Part shown: positions 1 to 9,240 of the stretch, piece by piece | Numbering within the stretch: the first letter of the stretch is position 1 | Layout: every line of letters starts with the position of its first letter | Assembly (NCBI GenBank): GCA_002842495.1 | Contig: PHDB01000010.1 | Location: 1 to 64,000, forward strand | Direction of reading: 5' to 3' | From: Bacteroidetes bacterium HGW-Bacteroidetes-6 | GTDB taxonomy: Bacteria; Bacteroidota; Bacteroidia; Bacteroidales; DTU049 | DNA: 64,000 nt | Notes under the pieces: model-generated | What the model was told of the DNA's origin: nothing | The model's database searches: none | The model's input: only the letters and a program-made list of their open reading frames with translations | Position numbers and translations under genes: made by a program

Positions 1-850
1 AGAGACATTTGCTGTTCCTGTGCATCCCGCAGCACTGGTCCCGGTGACAGTGTATGATGTTGTAGTAGCCGGATTTACCGAGATGCTGGTACCGCTGCCA
101 CCTGTACTCCAGTTGTAGGTTGAACCACCCGTTGCGCTCAGCGATGTGGTTTGCCCCGCACAAATAGCGGCCGGCGTAGCAGATGCAGTAACCGTAATAT
201 TCGGACTCTGTGTTACAGTAACTGTTGCGCTACCTGTACAACCAGCTGCGCTGGTTCCTGTAACAGTATAAGTTGTTGTTCCGCCAGGAGTTACAGTAAC
301 TGGCGTGCCAGTTGCACCACTACTCCATGAATAGGTAGATGCACCGGAAGCTGTTAATGAAGTACTTTGGCCCGGGCAAACCGATGCAGGCGAAGCCGAT
401 GCCATAACCGTAGGCAATGGATTTACTGTTACACTTACATTTCCCGACCCGGTGCAACCTGCTACAGTAGTTCCGGTTACTGTGTAGGTGGTTGTTGAAA
501 CAGGACTAACTGAAACTGAAGTACCAGAACCACCTGTACTCCAATTATAAGTACTTGCCCCCGAACCAGTTAATGTAGTGCTTTGACCTGCGCATATGGA
601 ATTAGGCGAAGCCGAAGCCGTAACAGTTGGACCAGCATTTACTGTTACAGTAACAGAAGCTGTTCCAATACAACCAGATGCATTTGTTCCGGTAACAGTA
701 TAGGTAGTTGTTGAACCAGGGGATACTGAAATGGATGAGTTTGTTCCACCGGTGCTCCACAAATAAGAAACAGCCCCAGATGCTGTAAGAGTTGAACTCT
801 GACCAGCGCAAATTGATGCTGGAGATGCTGAAGCAGAAATAACCGGCCCC
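1..850 (-). repeat. Tandem coding repeats of about 210-216 bp (about 70 aa Ig-like units)
   Basis: Recurring near-identical blocks on + strand such as ccagttgtaggt/ccaattataagt and actgttacagtaac, spaced about 210 bp. Confidence 0.8.
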
Positions 851-2436
851 GAAGTCACAACAACGGTAACCGTGGTATCGTATGAACAGCCAAAGTCATC
901 TGTAATGGTATAGGTGTATGTGTTTGTTCCAACAGCCGGAGGCGTAACAGTGACTGGATTTGTAGATGTTGTTACAAGACCAGGTCCCGACCATTGCTGC
1001 GTAGCCAATACGGGAGTAAATCCCCAAAGACTCGGATAGAGAGAGGGATTGAAGTTGATACCCCAACTAAAAATGTATCCATTGTCGGAACCCAAATGAT
1101 CAGTAACGGTAATAGTCCAACATCCATTTAATGGGCATCCCACAAGTGTACTCCAAGCTCCTTCGGGTGCATAATTTCCGGCTGGGATATAAGACATTGA
1201 AGAAACCAATGTGCCATCATTATCGGTATAAGAATATGTTGGTGGAGTGGCAGTTACAAGTGCTTCAATCGTTGTACCGGCACTAGGAGTGAAACAGTAA
1301 GTATATGGGTTTCCAGGCGTGAGTGAAGCATCGTCATCTACAGGTTCGCCAAGATTAACCCAACCTGTAGCAGGAGAGGTATATCCGTCGGTTAGTATTA
1401 TAGAACTGCCATTGGGACATGCTACTGAAATAGTAAGATCACCCCAATAAGAATGTTCAATATCCATACAAAGGCTAACAATATCTGATGCACTCGTTAC
1501 TGTTTGACCCAATGCAAAATCGGTGAAGCACAATTGTGTAGTGTATGAAACACCAGATCCATCTGGGAGAAACGTTGTACCTGCAAGTACTGCTCCTGTT
1601 GGTTGCGACCAGGGAGTCATATGAGGGCTTCCCGTGAGCGTTGATGTTTGACCAAGACAAATTGTGGCCGGATTGGCATTGGTTCCGGTAAAAGTGGGCG
1701 TTGTAGAAACCCGAACTTTAATATCAATATCATTGGTGCTTACACAGCCATTGATATCTGTGACAGTAAGATTAACATCGTAACCTCCACCGTTTGGATA
1801 TGTATGCGTAACGTTTTGTCCTGTTGCTGTAGTACCGTCACCAAAATCCCATAAAAAAGTAGAAGTTGCATTGCTTTGGGTATAACTGGTTCCATTTTGA
1901 GGATAAGTAGCAGAGCCACTAAAAGAAACCGTTTGCCCTTGACAAATGCTTATATATCCACCAACAGCAGCTGGTGTGGAACTACTGAAAACAGACAGAA
2001 TGCTTTGGCATGGAGTTGTACAGGAAATAGTTGCAGCCCAACCAGCGTATTGAAAAGAGCCATCGGAGTGGAATGCGAAAGTGAGACAACCAGATGCATT
2101 TGCCCCAGTTGCCTGAACTATTCCAAGCAAAGGAACATTGTTGTCGTACGATCCTAAACTCGGAGAGCCAGTATTTGGACCATCATAAACAGTCAAATAA
2201 TCGTAGTTAGCCTCCAAATCGAAAAGAGTGAAATTCAAAGTGACTTTAGAGCCAGCTACCGACGGACAAATGGTATAAATCAAATCCTGACTGGCGCTAT
2301 AGGTTGACGCACTTCCTCCATTGTCGTAAAAATTTCCACTACAAGTGGTAACTGTTCCGTTGGACATGTTGTATGTTTGCGAAAACAACGAAACTGAAAT
2401 AATAAAGGCGATAGAAAATAGTAAAAGTTTTTTCAT
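1..2436 (-). CDS. Large secreted surface protein, 3' truncated by window edge: signal peptide, CUB-like region, PKD-like domain, P-domain-like region, then tandem Ig-like repeats
   Basis: Open frame from ATG (complement 2434-2436) to the window edge with no stop, hence absent from the ORF track. Starts MKKLLLFSIAFIISVSLFSQ; contains LWDFGDGTTATGQNVTHTYPNGG (PKD) and repeats of the type SICAGQSTTLTGSGASTYNWSTGGSGTSVSVSP..TTTYTVTGT. Confidence 0.88.
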   Translation of the reverse strand, partial: MKKLLLFSIAFIISVSLFSQTYNMSNGTVTTCSGNFYDNGGSASTYSASQDLIYTICPSVAGSKVTLNFTLFDLEANYDYLTVYDGPNTGSPSLGSYDNNVPLLGIVQATGANASGCLTFAFHSDGSFQYAGWAATISCTTPCQSILSVFSSSTPAAVGGYISICQGQTVSFSGSATYPQNGTSYTQSNATSTFLWDFGDGTTATGQNVTHTYPNGGGYDVNLTVTDINGCVSTNDIDIKVRVSTTPTFTGTNANPATICLGQTSTLTGSPHMTPWSQPTGAVLAGTTFLPDGSGVSYTTQLCFTDFALGQTVTSASDIVSLCMDIEHSYWGDLTISVACPNGSSIILTDGYTSPATGWVNLGEPVDDDASLTPGNPYTYCFTPSAGTTIEALVTATPPTYSYTDNDGTLVSSMSYIPAGNYAPEGAWSTLVGCPLNGCWTITVTDHLGSDNGYIFSWGINFNPSLYPSLWGFTPVLATQQWSGPGLVTTSTNPVTVTPPAVGTNTYTYTITDDFGCSYDTTVTVVVTSGPVISASASPASICAGQSSTLTASGAVSYLWSTGGTNSSISVSPGSTTTYTVTGTNASGCIGTASVTVTVNAGPTVTASASPNSICAGQSTTLTGSGASTYNWSTGGSGTSVSVSPVSTTTYTVTGTTVAGCTGSGNVSVTVNPLPTVMASASPASVCPGQSTSLTASGASTYSWSSGATGTPVTVTPGGTTTYTVTGTSAAGCTGSATVTVTQSPNITVTASATPAAICAGQTTSLSATGGSTYNWSTGGSGTSISVNPATTTSYTVTGTSAAGCTGTANVS

Positions 2437-2446
2437 ATTCACAACT

Positions 2447-2878
2447 TTACAATTTGCGGTATTCATTAAATCCCTCAGTGATTTCGGAGTGACTTTTTAT
2501 TATAAGTAGCTTTGAACAACCTGCAACCTTATAATAACCTCTTTCTTTTTTAATCACATAATCGTATGTCAACAGGTTAAAATGCTGCAATCCAGCACAA
2601 TTCAAATACGTCTGCAAAGCCATTTTCGTCTCACGATCAATTTTATACAAGAATGGATAATCTTGCAAGGTATTTTGCTTTTCTGTTGGAATATCCATAA
2701 TCTCCCAACCATGCTCAGTGAGATAATTCAAATATTCAATTCTATCAGGCGTAAGCTGACTTAACTCTGCTGAACTATAAACTTCACTCAAGAATTGATT
2801 CGGAGCAACAATATTTTGTCCCGACGAAGAAAACCCAAATGCTAGCACTATTAGCACTAATAATGCAACTACTTTCAT
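2447..2878 (-). CDS. Small secreted hypothetical protein
   Basis: 143 aa ORF with signal peptide, 10 nt upstream of the large surface protein gene. Confidence 0.75.
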   Translation of the reverse strand: MKVVALLVLIVLAFGFSSSGQNIVAPNQFLSEVYSSAELSQLTPDRIEYLNYLTEHGWEIMDIPTEKQNTLQDYPFLYKIDRETKMALQTYLNCAGLQHFNLLTYDYVIKKERGYYKVAGCSKLLIIKSHSEITEGFNEYRKL

Positions 2879-3015
2879 AATAATCCCGTTTTAATCTTCA
2901 AAAATACAATATTAAATTTATTTTCAACAAGACTAAGACTGTTTTTTAGTGAAAATGTTTAATTTCATATCCCAATAAACACTATGTGATTATCTATATA
3001 CTTAAAAATAAATAA

Positions 3016-3046
3016 AATAGGCCTGTAAATCAATTACAGGCCTATT
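3016..3046 (-). terminator. Intrinsic terminator-like hairpin downstream of the 900-aa T9SS protein
   Basis: Perfect 13-bp inverted repeat AATAGGCCTGTAA-ATCAA-TTACAGGCCTATT flanked by A/T tracts. Confidence 0.85.
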
Positions 3047-3063
3047 AAAAAATAAATATTTTC

Positions 3064-5766
3064 CTAATGGATTAACACTACGGTATCGTAGAAGTAGTTT
3101 TTTGTTCCATCAGAAGCATTTACCCAGACGCGTACTGCATAAACGCCTGGAATAGCCTCACTCCCATCTGGCATATTGCCATCCCAACCTTTGTTTACAT
3201 CATGCGTTATAAACACCAATTTACCCCAGCGATCGTATATTCTCATTTGAAAAGTATTTACATCCCATCCGATTCCAAATGGAATAAACATATCGTTTAG
3301 CTCATCGCGATTAGGCGAAAAACTATTTGGAAGATAGAATGTGAATGTTGGCTTTATCTGGACAGTAGCAGATGTGGAGTCGGTACAACCATTGCTGTTT
3401 TTTACAATTAAAGTTACGGTAAAGGTGCCTGTACTTTGATAAGTGTAACTTGGATTTTGCATCGATGAATTATCACCTGTTCCCGGTTCACCAAAATCCC
3501 ACCACCAGGTGTTTGCTCCGCTTGATTGATCGATAAATTGAATATAGGGATTGTCTTCTCCTGCAATAGTAGGATTTGCAACAAATGACGCATCGGGATA
3601 TGACGCTACATCAATATAATTGTTAATTGTAACAGAATTTGGACAACCGTCGTTTGAAGTCACACCTAAAGTGACATTGTATAATCCGGAGGTTAAATAT
3701 GTGTGATTTGGATTCTGAGAAGTTGAAGTTTGTCCATCGCCAAATTGCCAATCCCATGAAGAAATGGAAGCTGCTGAAATACCTTGGAATTGAACCGTTA
3801 CAGGAACACATCCTGCAAGAGGGTTCCCGGAAAAGCTTACATCCGGAATTGGAGATACAGTAACTGTTGTGCTTGCACTACCGGTGCATCCTGTTGCATC
3901 TGTGCCTGAAACAGTATAATTAGTTGTTGTTAGTGGTGTTTGTGTAATTGTAGCTGTCAAATCACCGGTGCTCCATTCGTAATCTACACCCGATCCTGTT
4001 GTAGATGCAGTAAGTATAATATCGTCGCCATCGCAAACCATTGGACTGGCAGGTGATATATTTACAACCAGATTAGTATTAACTGTTACTGTTACATTCG
4101 CAGTATTGCTGCAACTTGTTGCTGTATTTGTGCCAGTTACAGTATAAATTGTAGTTGAAAGAGGAGTAACATTGAATGTGTTTCCATTACCCAATCCATT
4201 ATCCCAAACATATGTGTCGGCTCCTGATGCGGAAATATCACTGGAACTATTTATACAAATAGATGAAGGGCTTGCAGTTGCAGAAACAGATGGCAAATCG
4301 TTAAATGTAACAATTACATCATCGCTACAAGTAAGTCCAAGACTGTTGGTGATTGTCCAGGTAAATGTATAGGCTCCTGCTAAAGGAACTGTAACGTCAG
4401 AGTTGGCATCACTTGCGTCAGTAAAAACAACTCCCGGATCTGTTGACGACCATGATGTATTGATATCTCCTACCTGTGTTATAGCCCCCATAGTAGCTGT
4501 AAGCCCACACAATGATTGGTCCGGCCCTGCATCTGCCGAACAATTATTACACGAAACCGGTGCCGTATAATCAAATGTCAACTGACAAGTTGGTGCGTCG
4601 GTAAAATAAGCAGTAATAGTATGTGTTGCCCCATCCGAATTGATGCCGGACAACGTATAGGAAAGCGGGCTTACAAATGGAGGATTGAACGTCTGCGAGT
4701 TGCCACCGTTGTCTGTTACAATTAATTGCCCAGTAGATGGCTGATCGTTGAAAACAATAACTCCATCTACGGAATAATCGTTTGTGACAGGGTCGCAGGC
4801 CGAAGCCAGGCCACTAAGGTTTGTCATATCACAAAACACAATATTACAATTTGTGGTTCCGGTTCCGCCTGTTTGAGTAAATGTAATGGTTCCTGCGGCT
4901 TGTGAATAATTAGTTATGCAAAGCATATAGTATTGACCCGACAAAGCCCCCAGTATATGGCATGTCTCGTAAGAAGCTGCATCAAAACTACAGTCAACTG
5001 TATTGCCACTTGGATAAAAAGAGGGACTGGTGGTATTGTTGGGGCATGAAGTGCAATTGGATGTCATACCAGCAGTGCAAGAGCCGGTGGCTGATGTGAA
5101 AGGGCCCCAGCATATAAAATCGATATCATTGCCGGTGGGAGATTCCATATATATAATGATGTCTCCCGGATTATCCACAAGCAAATAATACCAAACAGGA
5201 TCGGGTTGCGATCCCAAACATGCATAGTCGGGACCCGATTCTGCTGTTGAACCAACCATGAGTGGAAAGTTATAGGTTGTGCCGGTACAAAAAGGTGCAG
5301 CATCGCTGCAACCAACTGGCATATCGGAACACGAGACTGAGAGCGTCATTTGGTCGGAATTGGTTTGACAAGGATCAGGAATAACCCATAAAATATAGTC
5401 CATCTCTGTCAAAAGTATGGTGACAACTCCGGTAAATGTAGCCGTCCAAGTGATTTGGGATTGATCTCCGCAAAAATTGTCGTTGTAAGCCAACTCAGTT
5501 CCGCTGCATCCAGTTCCTTGAAAAAGAGTCAATTCAGTATCAAAATCTGTGTCACCACAGGTACTCCATGTGTATGTTAAGCCAGCAACAACATTAAATG
5601 TGGTGTAATTTCCCCCCGACATAGTTGTGCTTACAATTAATGTCTGATTTACATTTACAGATGTTGTTACTACCGGGTTATTTGTGCCGCAATTGGAGCA
5701 CTGCGAAAAACTTACGCGGACATTTACCAGGAACACGAAGAGCAAAAAAAAGTATATGTTTTTCAT
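3064..5766 (-). CDS. PKD/Ig-repeat surface protein with T9SS type B (gliding-motility-associated) C-terminal sorting domain
   Basis: Signal peptide; PKD motifs WDWQFGDGQTSTSQNPNHTY; C-terminus YLPNSFSPNRDELNDMFIPFG...RIYDRWGKLVF...GWDGNMPDG..PGVYAVRVW typical of type B CTD. Confidence 0.9.
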   Translation of the reverse strand: MKNIYFFLLFVFLVNVRVSFSQCSNCGTNNPVVTTSVNVNQTLIVSTTMSGGNYTTFNVVAGLTYTWSTCGDTDFDTELTLFQGTGCSGTELAYNDNFCGDQSQITWTATFTGVVTILLTEMDYILWVIPDPCQTNSDQMTLSVSCSDMPVGCSDAAPFCTGTTYNFPLMVGSTAESGPDYACLGSQPDPVWYYLLVDNPGDIIIYMESPTGNDIDFICWGPFTSATGSCTAGMTSNCTSCPNNTTSPSFYPSGNTVDCSFDAASYETCHILGALSGQYYMLCITNYSQAAGTITFTQTGGTGTTNCNIVFCDMTNLSGLASACDPVTNDYSVDGVIVFNDQPSTGQLIVTDNGGNSQTFNPPFVSPLSYTLSGINSDGATHTITAYFTDAPTCQLTFDYTAPVSCNNCSADAGPDQSLCGLTATMGAITQVGDINTSWSSTDPGVVFTDASDANSDVTVPLAGAYTFTWTITNSLGLTCSDDVIVTFNDLPSVSATASPSSICINSSSDISASGADTYVWDNGLGNGNTFNVTPLSTTIYTVTGTNTATSCSNTANVTVTVNTNLVVNISPASPMVCDGDDIILTASTTGSGVDYEWSTGDLTATITQTPLTTTNYTVSGTDATGCTGSASTTVTVSPIPDVSFSGNPLAGCVPVTVQFQGISAASISSWDWQFGDGQTSTSQNPNHTYLTSGLYNVTLGVTSNDGCPNSVTINNYIDVASYPDASFVANPTIAGEDNPYIQFIDQSSGANTWWWDFGEPGTGDNSSMQNPSYTYQSTGTFTVTLIVKNSNGCTDSTSATVQIKPTFTFYLPNSFSPNRDELNDMFIPFGIGWDVNTFQMRIYDRWGKLVFITHDVNKGWDGNMPDGSEAIPGVYAVRVWVNASDGTKNYFYDTVVLIH

Positions 5767-5778
5767 AATTCTCAGGAA

Positions 5779-6291
5779 TTAATTGTTTTGTTCATCTTCA
5801 ACAGACCTGTATTGCGGATTCAGTACATAAAACCTTCGCAATAATTCATTTCTGGCTATTGAAAATAGCAAATCGGACAGTTCACTATTTGCTCCAACCC
5901 GTAGGTAGGGAAGCTTCTGGTTAAAGGCATTGTTAATCATGATGTTATTGCGGAGCAAATAAATATTCAAAAACAACGAATCGGTAAGATCTGCTATTTC
6001 GAATTCGTCGATGTAAAATCCTTTGCCTGAGTTGTTAGTGTAGGAAATAATATTATCGATGTTCAACATCGATGAAACAACAAAACCATTTCCATCAAGG
6101 TAACTGAATGCAGAAAATAATACGAGATTCATTTTTTCCAAACTTCTGCTTAAATAGTCGGCTTTTGAAGGACTATCAACTCCGGAAATATGAATTTTCC
6201 AAGTGTGCCATTGCGTCCTGTCTGGAATTGTTTGAGCAAACAAAAAACATGTTTGAATCAGAAATGCAAAGACAATTAAAATTTTTTTCAT
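5779..6291 (-). CDS. Small secreted hypothetical protein
   Basis: 170 aa with signal peptide MKKILIVFAFLIQTCFLFAQ; 12 nt upstream of the 900-aa T9SS protein. Confidence 0.75.
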   Translation of the reverse strand: MKKILIVFAFLIQTCFLFAQTIPDRTQWHTWKIHISGVDSPSKADYLSRSLEKMNLVLFSAFSYLDGNGFVVSSMLNIDNIISYTNNSGKGFYIDEFEIADLTDSLFLNIYLLRNNIMINNAFNQKLPYLRVGANSELSDLLFSIARNELLRRFYVLNPQYRSVEDEQNN

Positions 6292-6552
6292 ATGGTCGTA
6301 TTTTTAACAAGCTGATGTAGATGAGGTGTGTTTTATTCCATTATTCAATAACCAAATAACCTGATAATCAGTATTTGATAATGAAAATACGAAATAGCTT
6401 AAAGCAAAATCTAAGGGCCTGTCTAGGCAGAGAATTACTGTATTTTGCAATTTTTCGCAAAATACTCTAATAATCCTTGACAGAATTGTCAGAAAAAACC
6501 CAGAATACATATATACTAATCCCCCTTAAGGATACAAATATACATATTAATT

Positions 6553-8493
6553 TTAATCTGAGTCCGATAGAAATAAATTTAACTCGTTTTGCTGCTCTTC
6601 CCACACATGTAAACAGGTGTCTAATTCATCTTTATATTTTTTATACGTAGCTGTCAGATTTTCAATGTTTTCACCATTAGGCAGCGAGTCGGGATTCTCT
6701 AACAGACTTTCAATATTTGCAATTAATTTTTCCTTTTCGTCAATGTTTTTTTCAGTTTCTGCTACATTTTTTTCAAGTTTTCTTCTGACTTTTTCCCGCT
6801 CCTTGTTTTCCAAATACTGTAGCTTATTTACACTTAGTTCTTTTTCTTCGGACGATTGATTGTTTTTGATATTGTTTTGTAGTTCTTCGTTTTTGCGTCG
6901 ATCCATCAATTCGCTTATAGAATCGTCGATTTGGCGAATTTTATTTTCGCGGAATTCAAAAATTTTTGTGGTAAGCCCCGACAAAAAATCGCGATCGTGC
7001 GATACTATAATTAGCGTGCCATTAAAATGTAATAATGCATTTTTTAATACATCTTTAGCTGCCATATCAAGGTGGTTGGTTGGCTCGTCGAGCACCAAAA
7101 AATTAATAGGCTGAAGTAACATTTTTGCCAGAGCTAAACGTGTTTTTTCGCCACCCGATAATACCGACACCTTTTTTTCAATATCTTCCCCTCCAAACAA
7201 AAAACTTCCTAAAATGTTCCGGAGTTTTGGTCGTGTATCACTGTCTGCAATTTGTTCAAGTGTTTCGAATACCGTTAGGTTTCTATCGAGCTTTTCGGTC
7301 TGGTTTTGTGCAAAATAACCCAATAAAGCATTATGTCCTAACTTTAGCTCGCCATCGAAAGGAATATCTCCAACAATCATTTTTAGCAGAGTGGTTTTCC
7401 CTTGTCCATTCTGTCCGACTAGCGCAATGCGTTCGTTGCGGGCAATGATAAAATCGAAAGGATTGATTACTTTTTTTTCACCATACGATTTAGCTACATT
7501 TTTTGCCTCAACCACAATTTTACCACTTTCGCGTGCGGGCGAAAACCGAAAAACCATACGTGAATTGTCCGTTGAGTCAATACCTATATCGTCAAATTTC
7601 TGTAGCATTTTCACACGCGATTGAACCTGTTTGGCTTTGCTGGCTTTGTAGCGAAACCGCTCAACAAATGCTTCTATTTGTGCAATTTCTTTCTGCTGAT
7701 TTTTGAGCTCTGCATTCTGTAGTTCGATGCGTTGCATCCGAAGCTCAATATAATCGGAATATGCAGCAGGGTAATCGTAGAGTCTGCCTTGTTGTACTTC
7801 AATGGTGCGGCTTGTTACGTTGTCGAGCAGTACACGGTCATGGCTAACCAAAATAACGGCTCCTGGGTAACCCTGCAAATAGGATTCGAGCCATTGAATA
7901 CTTTCAATATCAAGGTGGTTGGTTGGTTCATCTAACAATAGCAGGTCAGGACGGCTCAGCAGCAATTTGGCAAGCTCAACTCGCATCTGCCAGCCGCCGC
8001 TGAATTCCGACATGGGTTTAAACATGTCGTTGCGCTCGAAACCAAGACCTTTCAATACTTTTTCGATGGCTTCACCATAATGCGAACCTCCCATCATGTT
8101 AAGTCTTTCAGTAATTTCATGAAGCCGCTCGGATAGTTTGGTGTATTCAACCGATTCGTAATCGGTACTAGCCAACATTGTTGCTGTTACTTTTTCCGAT
8201 TCGGCATTCAAACGGTGAAGTTCTTCAAAGGCCGTTTCAGCTTCTTCATAAACAGTTTTCGACGAAGTGAAGCTGCGTTCCTGAATTAGATAACCTACAG
8301 TTTTATCCTTAGGAAATGCAACTGAGCCCGAATAACTACGGTCGATTCCAGCCAATATCTTCATTAAGGTCGATTTTCCTGCCCCATTGCGACCAACCAG
8401 CCCAATGCGATCACGTGCATTTATCACAAAACCTATCCGATCGAACAAAATTCGCCCGGGAAACTCTACCAATAAATCATTTACCGAATACAT
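6553..8493 (-). CDS. ABC-F family ATP-binding cassette protein (Uup/ABCF3-like)
   Basis: Two ABC cassettes: GRNGAGKST, SGGWQMRVELAKLLLSRPDLLLLDEPTNHLD and GQNGQGKTT, LSGGEKTRLALAKMLLQP. Start moved to ATG at complement 8491-8493 (MYSVNDLLVEFPG). Confidence 0.93.
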   Translation of the reverse strand: MYSVNDLLVEFPGRILFDRIGFVINARDRIGLVGRNGAGKSTLMKILAGIDRSYSGSVAFPKDKTVGYLIQERSFTSSKTVYEEAETAFEELHRLNAESEKVTATMLASTDYESVEYTKLSERLHEITERLNMMGGSHYGEAIEKVLKGLGFERNDMFKPMSEFSGGWQMRVELAKLLLSRPDLLLLDEPTNHLDIESIQWLESYLQGYPGAVILVSHDRVLLDNVTSRTIEVQQGRLYDYPAAYSDYIELRMQRIELQNAELKNQQKEIAQIEAFVERFRYKASKAKQVQSRVKMLQKFDDIGIDSTDNSRMVFRFSPARESGKIVVEAKNVAKSYGEKKVINPFDFIIARNERIALVGQNGQGKTTLLKMIVGDIPFDGELKLGHNALLGYFAQNQTEKLDRNLTVFETLEQIADSDTRPKLRNILGSFLFGGEDIEKKVSVLSGGEKTRLALAKMLLQPINFLVLDEPTNHLDMAAKDVLKNALLHFNGTLIIVSHDRDFLSGLTTKIFEFRENKIRQIDDSISELMDRRKNEELQNNIKNNQSSEEKELSVNKLQYLENKEREKVRRKLEKNVAETEKNIDEKEKLIANIESLLENPDSLPNGENIENLTATYKKYKDELDTCLHVWEEQQNELNLFLSDSD

Positions 8494-8497
8494 GCAG

Positions 8498-8505
8498 CAA
8501 AGATA
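8498..8505 (-). promoter_or_regulatory. Bacteroidetes -7 box TATCTTTG for ABC-F gene
   Basis: CAAAGATA on + strand = TATCTTTG on - strand, 4 nt before the ATG. Confidence 0.5.
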
Positions 8506-8838
8506 GAAAATAATGGGCGTTGAGTGAAGAGCTGGCAACTATCAGAATTTTTCGAGAAAGTCTTTGGAATTTATTTTGTTAAAAATATAATTAGTAAGGT
8601 GTTTATTGTTAGATGATTGGGGGTAAATTTGTGGTGTGACTTTATGGCGATCAAGTCTTGGGAAAATGTAAAAGTGCATATATCAGGTTATTGGATGTTT
8701 GTCAGTTGTCTGACAGATGACAAACAGAATACCTGTAGCAATAGTTGCAATAATGCCTAATGTTGATTTGCTTTCAGCAAGGTTCGTCTCTAAATAGATG
8801 AATATTTGAAGCGGCGCTGTACTTTTACTCAAAATGTG

Positions 8839-8846
8839 TATTTTTG
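8839..8846 (+). promoter_or_regulatory. Bacteroidetes -7 box TATTTTTG for merR-family gene
   Basis: Matches TAnnTTTG; 3 nt before ATG 8850. Confidence 0.5.
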
Positions 8847-8849
8847 TGC

Positions 8850-9197
8850 ATGGTTGAGAGCAAAGACAGTAAATTATTTTATTCTATTGGGGAGGTGACC
8901 GAACGCTACAAAGTTCAGCCATCAACACTCCATTTCTGGGAGAAACAATTTCCGGAACTTCAGCCAAAGCGAAACAAAAAGGGGAATCGGTTTTATACCG
9001 AGCAGGATATCTTGCTGCTTGATACCATTTATTATCTGACCAAGGAGAAAGGCTACACCCTGAAAGGTGCGCGCGAAAGGCTCAAATCCGATCGCAAAAA
9101 ACTTGAACGAAGTGCCACTATTCGGTCAACGTTGCTTCGTATGCGGGAATTTTTAGTCGAAATCAAAAAGGAACTCGATAAAAAAAATCCGACATGA
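8850..9197 (+). CDS. MerR family transcriptional regulator
   Basis: FYSIGEVTERYKVQPSTLHFWEKQFPELQPKRNKKGNRFYTEQDI, MerR HTH. Confidence 0.92.
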   Translation: MVESKDSKLFYSIGEVTERYKVQPSTLHFWEKQFPELQPKRNKKGNRFYTEQDILLLDTIYYLTKEKGYTLKGARERLKSDRKKLERSATIRSTLLRMREFLVEIKKELDKKNPT

Positions 9198-9240
9198 ATT
9201 GATTCTGCAAAGCGGATAAGAGTAATCTGCAAATGTTTTT

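Noticed and set aside
1-850. Long tandem repeats as a possible non-coding satellite
   Set aside because: Uninterrupted reading frame encoding Ig-like domains explains them.
602-2157. Short ORFs 602-811(-), 1475-1660(-), 1648-1854(+), 1876-2157(+)
   Set aside because: Out-of-frame or antisense within the large surface-protein frame.
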